From NCBI RefSeq assembly GCF_029784155.1, contig NC_073693.1:135459988-135523987 (forward strand): a stretch of DNA of 64,000 bases. Reading direction: 5' to 3'. The notes under the pieces are model-generated. The model saw nothing but the letters and a program-made list of their open reading frames with translations, was not told where the DNA came from and searched no databases. Source of the DNA: Uranotaenia lowii (taxonomy: Eukaryota; Arthropoda; Insecta; Diptera; Culicidae). Both the position numbers and the translations under genes were made by a program. Positions 56,441-64,000 of this stretch are shown here, piece by piece. The number at the start of each line of letters is the position of its first letter. Position 1 is the first letter of the stretch.

Positions 56441-58031
56441 AAAAACATGCTCTGAGAAGCGGTTGAAAGTCTTAATGAAGCCAATTATTGCAGTGTTGGC
56501 ACCGTAATTGCTATGCTACAGCTAAGACTCTTCTGGCAGAAGATGTCCTTAAAGTGCTCCGTAATGCGGAAAAGAAGACCCAGGCTTCTGGAGGCCTTGT
56601 CAACGATATAGTTGGTATGAGTTTTAAAATCCAGTCGCACTTCAAGAATCACTCCAAAATCTTTCACGTGTTTAGCTCGAGAGATTGCATTGTTTCCAAG
56701 GGAATAAACGGCTGAGAAAGGACCTCGTTTGCGGGAAAATGATATTACTGCGCATTTACTACGGTAGGCGATTGGCATCACACCAGGAGGCAAAGAGGTT
56801 AAACTGGTTCTGCAGGAAGTTCACATCCCATTGATAAAGTAAAACCATTTCAAGTCGTCGGCATACGCTAATTTTGGTCCATGGAGAAGTTGCAGCACGT
56901 CATTGAAATAGATCAGGAATACTATTGGCCCTAGATGACTTCCCTGAGGTACACCTTATGATGCTGAGAACTACCTGGAAAACAGTTACCCGTACGAACT
57001 GTCAACCAGCCAAGAAGAGATCCACAAAATCCTAAACGTTCGAGGTTTCCGATGGCAAAATCATGGTTCACCTTGTTGAATGCAGCAGACAGATCGGTAT
57101 AGATGGCATCAGTTTGAGATTTTTATGCAAAACTTTCAAGCACAAACGAGGTAAAGGTCAGTAAGTTAGTTATAGTTTAAAGTTAAGGCATGAATCCATG
57201 CTGGTCATTGGAATAGTTATGCTTGCAGAACAGGAAAATGGGATCTAAAACCACCAATTCGAAAAGTTTGGCTATTGCACACAAAGCCGCGGTAAGCATT
57301 GATATCTTTCCTATCTCTTTTTTTATAAACCTAGAACATGTAAGCTTTCTTCCATAGTGAAGAGAAGGTGGCCTGGTCAAGCGAAGTTTGGAAGATAAGC
57401 CTGACAGGAGTCCTATCCAGGCCCGTAGGGGAGGGATTTTGAGCTTAGTGGCTGCTTTAGAGATGGTTTTATCCTGGACTGTAATTCCGTTTAAAGAAAA
57501 GCCCAGTGGTGAAACACTCCTAATAGCACAATCCAGTTGTTCGTCGGTTATTGATGATGTATCAAAGATGCTCGAGAATTCATTGGCAAAGAGATCGCAG
57601 ACTCCGAAGTCAGAATTCGCCATGATGCCGTCCAGGAGCATGTAGGATGGTGTTCCAGGTTCGTTCCGCTGATTATTGACGTGATTCCAGAAGGATTTTG
57701 GTCTAGTCTTGAGGTTTCGCTGAATCCGAAGAAGATGGTTTTGATAGCAACGTTGACTGGCTTTTTTCTTATAGGCGGAGTAGAGTTTGCGATTGCGTTT
57801 CTTCCTTGGTATGCAGAGATTTGTGCTTGTTGTAATTTCGAAGGGCACGCCTTTTTGTCGCTTTCAGTTGTCGTAAAGCTGCTGTAGCCCATGGAGTACG
57901 AAGATTAGCATTGGCGGTACGTTTCGGAGCATGGTGGTCGATTACGTAGTTGCGGAGGTGCGAAAAAGTTTCAGCTGCAGAATTAGGGTTTGCTAGTTCG
58001 AGCTAAGATTTCCAGTCTATGACGGCCAGTA

Positions 58032-58418
58032 CCAAGGTTGCCGAAAAAAACTTTTTGTTTTTGCTAAAAAAAAACAGACTTTTTGTGATTTTACCCAGAA
58101 ATTCTGTGAAGGTTTCCTGTGATAATAGCAATAATTTCTTTGAAAAGTTTTGAATAAATGAGTCTTTTTCACGTTTCACTTAAGAAAAATCAATTTACAT
58201 TACCAATCTTAGCATGATTTTCCAAAACAAAGTTAGAAAGCCAAAATTTATGTCGACTTTAAATGTTTTGTTTTGGAAATACTTACAAAATAAAAAAAAA
58301 ATCAGTGAAATCTGTGATTACTTCCAAAATTCTGTGTTCTGTGGCACAGGTTCTGTGATGAAAATTTGCTCAAAATTTGGTGAAATTATAGATTTTTCTG
58401 TGATTTCGGCAACCTTGG
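58032..58418. mobile_element. MITE with CCAAGGTTGCCGAAA ends
   Basis: 387 bp between CCAAGGTTGCCGAAA and TTTCGGCAACCTTGG, inserted in the retrotransposon remnant, whose reading resumes on both sides. The octamer TTCTGTGA and close variants recur about seven times inside (58095 to 58402). Non-coding. Confidence 0.75.
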
Positions 58419-58988
58419 ACGCGAGAAATGACATCGAAATCGACGTTCTTGTAGGCCAAGTAGAAGAGCGTGAATTTATCAGCGGGGGTAGGGGAGATAA
58501 GGGCATAACGAGCACCCAGGGCATAATAAGCATTCCTTTTTTCTACAAAAGTACGTGTTTTCTTATAAAAATTTTCATGAGGATTTGTTTCGTACTACCT
58601 GTAGTATTATTTTTCACCAAAAAAAGAGATATCCTTATCATCTTTACAGAAATATTAAATAATAACCAGCTAGGTTCTCAAGTGACGAAAATATTATAAT
58701 TTTTTAGCTCCACCAAATAAGCTTTTATGACCTTTAAATCATCTTGATCTGAAATATACTTACTGCAACATGATTTAAACATTGTTTCTCAATTTTCACC
58801 ATCATAAAAATTTTATTTTCACTTTAATAAATTTTAAAACGCGATTTTACTTAAATTTGTTGACCTGGGGCGAACAGAGCACTTTTAATAAGGGCAAGAT
58901 GAGCGTTTTCTGCCATATAATCTACCAGCAAATTCAACTCGATGAAGTCTACTGAATTATAGAGCTACAGCTTGACTTGTTTTATCTG

Positions 58989-59058
58989 TCGATTTGGCCT
59001 AATGGTAAGGTGTCGGAGAGTTAATCAGTAGACTCGAGTTCGATTCCTGTTCGAGGGA
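58989..59058 (+). repeat. tRNA-like block, left arm of the TA MITE
   Basis: A box TTGGCCTAATGGTAAGGTG and B box CGAGTTCGATTCCTG at tRNA spacing, with pairing T-stem bases. The anticodon and acceptor arms are poor. Confidence 0.55.
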
Positions 59059-59293
59059 TTTTTTTTAAATACCATTCATGATTGATTTTTTTTTATAATT
59101 ACATTATACGGCTAGTAGCATCATCCGTCAAACAAAACACCAGAAACATAATGTTTGAGCATGTGTATTAACATCTTTGAATTTTACAAACAGACCTAGA
59201 TTATTTTGTTACTGCTTTATTTGATGAATCTACGCCTCACCGTTTAGTGCAAAATGCATCGATCATGGATGATAAATGAAAAAAAAATCACAA

Positions 59294-59354
59294 TGACCAG
59301 GAATCGAACTCGAGTCTACTGATTAACTCTCCGACACCTTACCAACAGGCCAAG
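59294..59354 (-). repeat. tRNA-like block, right arm of the TA MITE
   Basis: Inverted, nearly identical copy of the left-arm block, with the same A and B boxes on the minus strand. The two would form the stem of a large hairpin. Confidence 0.55.
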
Positions 59355-59788
59355 CAAGTCATGCTTTAGCTCTATTATCCAGTTGAATTCACCGAGTTGA
59401 ATTCGCTACTAGATTCCCCGGCAGAAAACGCTCATCTTGCCCCGAAAAATGGGGCTTATACTGCCCCAGGGGGGAGGGGGGGGGGGGGGGGGGGTCCGCA
59501 TTACGCCCCTACAGTGACTTGTTTTCAGCTTTCGGCAAAAAATTTTAAAATGCATTTTTGAACGTGTCTATCTACTTTTTCAAGTTTCATCCAATTAGAC
59601 AATAGACTTTTTGAGTGTCTGAACACGAAACAATGATGTAGTTCACATATTATAGCTGTTCTCTATGGTTAAATAAGCGTTTTCCTTAAGGTGGCCATTA
59701 TGCCCTTATCTCCCCTACACAATCTAGAGATATCAAATGTAACCAGTAAAGCCGGGTTATGTGGGACTACATTAACTAGCGGTGCAGG

Positions 59789-61076
59789 TGGGGATTTTTT
59801 TTATATATTTTTATTTTTTTTTATTATCTGACGGGTTTGCGCCGGGGGTCTTCAGATTTTCCCCAAAATTGAAAATTTGGTTCATTTTTGCGACTTAAAA
59901 ACACATGTATTTTTTCAAATTTCTAACATTTTCATATTTTGAGTTAGCTTCAGTTAGATTTTTTTGTAAATAAAAAATAACCATTTTTCGAAGCTACATA
60001 ACTCTGTTGTTTCTCAACGGAAAATAAAAATAAGCACATCAAAATGCATTGAAATTTTATCAGCTTTCCAAATAAAATAGTTGAAAAAAATTAAATAATG
60101 ACCTTCAACATAATAAGTTGTAAATAAACTTTAAATGGCGTCTTAAAGTACCGTCTGCACCACCGAATATTTTGCAAAAAATACCATTGTATAGCTCGAT
60201 TCATGATGCAACTTTCATCTGAAGACACCAAAGTGAGCCATTTACACCTTGAAGAGTTATGAAAGAAATAATGATAATAAATCTCTTTTTTTGCATCGAA
60301 AACAAACAATAATGGTCGAACAACTGCACTCACATATGGAGATAGCAAGCACTTTTAACAACATGGAAACAAAAGAGCATTTTGATATGCTATTTTATAC
60401 ACAGCAAAAAAAGTAGTGTGATATTACATCAAATACCTGCACATAACTTGAGTCGCAAAATGTACCTAATTTCTCATTGATGTACCCGGCAGTTTGGAGA
60501 CAAAGAATATGTTTCGAACCACTGATCCATATGGGCCAAATTTCCTAAAAAATGAAAAATAATGAAATTATTTTTCAAGCTGTGGGTTTGCTTATATTTT
60601 TGATTAATTTTGGTAGTACTTACAAGCCAAACAAATACAGCTGAGGTCCGTAATCCGTTTCTTAATTTTTGAAATGAAATCAAATTTGAACGTCAACAAA
60701 GGAAAACATTGACTACTTGATGCGATATCACATAGAAGGTTGTGATATTACACTTCACGACGTATTCGAGTTGTATACATCATTTAGATGTATTATTGCA
60801 ACAGAAATCCGTAATCCCCAGAAATTACATCGTCCATCGTTACATTTTTTTTTGCTGTGTAATTTCCGTTGAGAAACAACAGAGTTATGTAGCTTCGAAA
60901 AATGGTTATTTTTTATTTACAAAAAAATCTAGCCGAAGCTAACTCAAAAAATAAAAATGTTAGAAATCTGAAAAAATACATGTGTTTTCAAGTCGCAAAA
61001 ATGAACCAAATTTTCAATTTTGAGTAAAATCTGAAGACCCCCGGCGCAAATTGTCAGATAATAAAAAAAAATCTCC
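59789..61076. mobile_element. Foldback element with 230-bp arms
   Basis: About 59793-60028 (GGATTTTTTTT through CTGACGGGTTTGCGCCGGGGG to TTGTTTCTCAACGGAAAAT) is inverted at about 60862-61073 at roughly 90% identity. The exact ends and target are unclear. The loop holds non-coding sequence and, next to the right arm, an inserted 460-bp MITE. Confidence 0.75.
60400..60859. mobile_element. TA MITE with CACAGCAAAAAAA ends
   Basis: 460 bp between CACAGCAAAAAAAGTAGTG and CATTTTTTTTTGCTGTG, with TA at 60398-60399 and 60860-60861. The phrases GATATTACATCAAA, GATATTACA and AATTACATCGTC occur inside. Non-coding. Confidence 0.8.
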
Positions 61077-61492
61077 AGGTGCTTATTCGATAGTTGGGAA
61101 ACGGAACCCGTCATTGACGAAGCAAAAACCAATCATTCGGCCATTCTCGTTTACAATACTGTTGATCTGACGAGAAGTTGTACTCAAAGAGTCTAAAATA
61201 ATGTTCGAAGGAGTCGAAAAAGTAGAGTTCCGAACAATATATTCAATTTTCCCATACACAAATAAAAGTTAAAATTTACTCATTTAAACGTTACTTTGAA
61301 ATTCTGCAAAAAATCGTCGATGAGTTTTGGACCGACAAGGCCGATAAATCAAGTAACAAAAAGTAAAAACTTCAGTTTCTCTATTACATTACTATACAAA
61401 GGTACGATACAAATGAGTAAAATCAAGTTTTCCACCTTGAAAAGCTTTAATCCTGCTTCACTGTGCGGCATGAAACAAATCCAAATAATTAC
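61077..61492. other. Non-coding, no gene recognised
   Basis: Spacer without repeat partners in this window. Confidence 0.4.
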
Positions 61493-61741
61493 CGTAACGG
61501 GAGGAGTTCCTGTGCTGCTTGGCCCCGGATCATACGCTTCTACACAGACTTGAGGCGTATCGCAGGTCAATTCAATTGATTGCGTTCGGTTGAGCCTGGA
61601 TCCTTGCAAACAACGACGACGACGATGCGCTTCATGTTTTCTCAACAGGCAGTTGTCCTGTCCTGTGTGACGATATCTTTCGAAATTCGCAATTTGTCGG
61701 CCCCAGTGTTTATCTTTCCCAAACTTTGTAGCAGCAATCAT
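61493..61741 (-). CDS. Weak exon candidate, function unknown
   Basis: On the minus strand an ATG at 61741 opens a frame (MIAATKFGKDKHWGRQI) that reaches a possible splice donor, ACG followed by GTAATT, at 61493. The block is GC-richer than its surroundings and unique in the window. The peptide (with CDTPQVCVEAYDPGP) matches nothing I recognise. It may equally be unique non-coding DNA. Confidence 0.15.
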
Positions 61742-62156
61742 TGGTAAAAAATTTCATTTCCTGATTCATTTGTTGCCTGCCATCAACCATCGCAGGATTA
61801 GTTCTGTTGTTTGCTTTGTGGGTTCGGTTTTTGGGGTTTATTTTTTATCCTTGCTTCACTGAAGGTGGTTTTGATTTTGTCTGCTCGAGATGATTCGATT
61901 TTATTTGCGCTCAGTTATCCACCAAAAAAGGATCGTAAAAGAAAAAAAAGGCTAAGCCAAAAATGGTAAGACGATGCACATCTTGAGTCAACATACAATT
62001 TCCACTCTAACGAACAAATAATGGTTTTGTGGCGCGGGGAGCCAAAAGATGGCACACATAGTTATGCAATTTTGGAACACAATTGAATTGCATTTAGGTA
62101 CTTCTACTTTGGCATGTTGGACCTGTTCTGGTATGGTATTTATGTACGTACATTCA

Positions 62157-62284
62157 TCGATTTTGTTTTGTTCAAGCTGTTTCCATTCAGCTGTCTGCTT
62201 CATCACATGTTTACAAAACTGTAAACATCTGTTGTTGTGCAGCCATAATTCCATGTTTTCAGATATAGGATGGCCAATTTTTAC
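62157..62284 (-). CDS. Weak exon candidate, function unknown
   Basis: On the minus strand a long pyrimidine tract ending in TTTCTTTCAACAG directly precedes an open frame beginning VKIGHPISENMELWLHNNRC and continuing LQFCKHVMKQTAEWKQLEQN. A GTACGT near 62156 could be the donor; the frame is also open beyond it. The tract-plus-frame arrangement is what an internal exon looks like. The family is not recognised; chance is a real alternative. Confidence 0.22.
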
Positions 62285-62749
62285 CTGTTGAAAGAAAAAA
62301 TAAAAATTTATATTAAAAAAAATGGGAAAATACACCCATTGAAAATTGAAATTGAAAAATCTAAGTTTTATCGTTTCATTAGTTGAGGAATGAAACACTG
62401 TTCAAACTTGATCAAATCCACCAATTCAGTTAAATCTATCATGAAAATAACAATTGAAACAATAATGAAATTTCTTTAAAAATCTTTATTCGTTGTTGAA
62501 TTGCTTTTGTAAAGGAAAAAAAAATAAAGTTAAAAAGTAATGGTTTGCGGAAACCAAGTGTTTTCAAATAGGGTTTTTTTTTCTTTTTCTTAGATTTTTT
62601 TAACTTCTGAACAAGATAAGTAGGTAATAAAAAATTGTTGCACCAGAAGTTTTATAAAAAAAATGAGCGTTTCACAATAGTATAACACTCATGAGCAGAA
62701 AAAACCTTCAATTCTGAATAACTTAGAAAGGCATGGTCTTTTGAATAAC
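62285..62749. other. Non-coding, no gene recognised
   Basis: AT-rich spacer. Confidence 0.4.
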
Positions 62750-63960
62750 TGAATAAATCTATATATGTGTCCATCACTAATCACTAATCACTAATCGTAC
62801 TTCCACAGCCAGGACTTATGTCTGAGTCCCAAAGAATAATAAGAGTACGTTATTACTCTTCTTTTCTATGTTTATGCTTTCGATTATTTTAACATAAACA
62901 TATTAAAATAATCAAAAACAAAAAATGGTTGGGCCTACCATGGAGCAGAGAACGTAGAGACATCTGGAACACAGGAACAGGAAGAAACGTAGACCACCAC
63001 GTGTACCATACGTTTCAAATGAGCAGTATCGTTGGAAGCATGCTAAGAATAATGCTCCTTGATGAAGAAACCATGCGCAACGTGAAGCAATTTCGTCAAT
63101 CACTAGGACCTTTCTTCAGCGGCTGGAAATGATTTATTTTGGTCACAGAAATCACAAAACTTACGAGTAGAAGCATTTGGAAGAATATGATGTGATAAAT
63201 GACACATTTTGCAATTTTGAGATTTAGTTTTGTTCATTATACTGTTTTGGATTCCAGTGAACAATCAATTATGGTCATCGACCAAGGATAAAGCGCCTTT
63301 ACTCGCTCTTGAAAAAAAAAAGAAAGGAACATTAGTAGAACACAGAATCTTTCGAGGTCTTTGAGAACTCGAAAGGTAAAATCGCTCCATCAGCAAATGT
63401 ATACACACTTAGAGACTGTACAATTTTACCAATTGAACTTGAAAGCTGTGAATAAATCTATATATGTGTCTATTTCATTAATTAAAAATACTATTTTTTT
63501 TTAAATTGTGTTTTGAGAAGTAAAGAATAAGGATTCTAATGCAACTCAAATTTTGAAATTTGGTCCACCCTATCCCGAGATGATCGGCTTTGAATATTGA
63601 GTGCGATTTTTTTGAAAATGTTCTAACTTTAGGTTAAGTTTGCTTATGCTTATGCTTATGATACATACACAGCCAGATCTTGTCAGCACCCCGGTGAGTA
63701 GTAAAAGTACATTTACTACTCATCTTAACTTGGCCGGGCCCACTGTGCAATATTGGACGCAGAGACAACTGGAACACAGGGAGGAAGAAACGTGGACAAC
63801 AGTACCATACGTTTCCATCGCTATAACTAAGATTCTAACGTTGGGAGCACATATGCTAAACTTCATGTGCTCCTTGATGTTGGTCCGAGGTATTCGTCCT
63901 TCTTGGGATGGAAATGATGTTTTTCTGCACAGAAATCCAAAACCCTATGTATGAGTAATA
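62750..63960 (+). repeat. Diverged direct duplication of about 0.4-0.5 kb
   Basis: The first copy (about 62750-63135) and the second (about 63448-63955) share, in order: AATCTATATATGTGTC, CACAGCCAG, a TATTACTC/TTTACTACTC phrase, TTGGGCC or GGCCGGGCCCA, GAGACAxCTGGAACACAGG, AGGAAGAAACGT and ACCATACGTTTC. Spacing differs between copies. TTATGC triplication lies at 63640-63660. Probably a repetitive element present twice; no ends were found. Confidence 0.55.
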
Positions 63961-64000
63961 AACTGACAATTGTTTTAATTTTTTTTAACAAGAACCATTA

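Larger units (their letters stand above)
58491..59715. mobile_element. TA MITE with inverted tRNA-like blocks in both arms
   Basis: Ends GGGGAGATAAGGGCATAA and TTATGCCCTTATCTCCCC, with TA at 58489-58490 and 59716-59717; 1,225 bp. About 58860-59095 is inverted at about 59270-59475, including GCAAGATGAGCGTTTTCTGCC-type sequence and a tRNA-like block in each arm. The phrase GGGCATAA/GGGCAAGATGAGC recurs. A run of 19 G lies at 59476-59494. It is inserted in the jockey remnant. No transposase is present. Confidence 0.85.
56480..59750 (-). pseudogene. Jockey-type non-LTR retrotransposon remnant, cut by two MITEs
   Basis: Read on the minus strand, coding fragments occur in order but in shifting frames. 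FTLFYLAYKNVDFDVISRV lies before and after the MITE gaps (58419-58490). Then come IDW, SAAETFSHLRNYVIDHHAPKR (about 57950), PKSFWNHVNNQRN and DGIMANSDFGVCDLFANEFS (about 57620), then ISKAATKLK and FELVVLDPIFLFCKHNYSND with QHGF (about 57200), and a late piece with VKDFGVILEVRLDFKTH (about 56680). This is the linker and reverse-transcriptase part of a jockey-group ORF2, different from Juan. The palm motif is not intact. Insertions at 58032-58418 and 58491-59715 split it. Confidence 0.75.

Noticed and set aside
58989..59058. Functional tRNA gene
   Set aside because: Inverted duplicate within a MITE, with poor acceptor and anticodon arms.

Overview
The window looks like insect nuclear DNA, most probably from a mosquito (Culicidae). 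It is AT-rich, has no operon structure or dense coding, and is filled with interspersed repeats of kinds known from mosquitoes. These are a Juan-like (jockey clade) non-LTR retrotransposon, DD37E Tc1/mariner transposases, tRNA-derived SINEs, a gypsy-type LTR with a tRNA-Ser primer site, and many TA- or TTAA-flanked MITEs. The organism call is an inference from these families. I see no confident host protein gene; two weak exon candidates lie on the minus strand near 61.5-62.3 kb. The window could be intergenic or inside a large intron.

Layout. 3.3-5.6 kb: a palindromic array of GGCCGAAT-type iterons, interrupted by a mariner copy whose transposase has one internal stop and whose 3' end holds a 240-bp solo LTR. 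6.6-7.7 kb: a long near-perfect inverted duplication. 10.5-11.8 kb: a MITE carrying a 940-bp TTAA-flanked MITE. 14.6 and 16.9 kb: two copies of one tRNA-derived SINE with perfect target-site duplications (TSDs). 20.6-22.1 kb: two 240-bp LTRs in inverted, head-to-head orientation around primer-binding sites, one LTR split by a 729-bp TTAA MITE. 24.5 and 29.8 kb: two nearly identical 975-bp MITEs on either side of a 5'-truncated Juan copy (26.5-28.2 kb).

31.4-35.9 kb: a four-level nest of DNA elements. It includes a palindromic element with CACAGTG ends and a 5-bp TSD, which is a Transib/RAG-type signature. 40.4-42.6 kb: a second, more decayed mariner-type transposon. 44.4-44.9 kb: two tRNA-like sequences. 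46.1-52.2 kb: a mariner copy broken by a 219-bp MITE in codon 3 and by a full-length 4,505-bp Juan-like element whose two ORFs are open. 53.6-55.3 kb: a 1.66-kb satellite of a 9-bp unit. 56.5-59.8 kb: a decayed jockey-type retrotransposon cut by two MITEs, one of which carries a tRNA-like sequence in each arm. 59.8-61.1 kb: another foldback element with a nested MITE. 62.7-64 kb: a diverged direct duplication.

There is no pathway here. The biology is that of a transposon graveyard in which nesting gives a relative insertion order, and several insertions have an uninterrupted related copy elsewhere in the window that serves as an internal empty-site control. Element boundaries come from terminal repeats, TSDs and copy-to-copy comparison by eye; superfamily names for MITEs are inferences.
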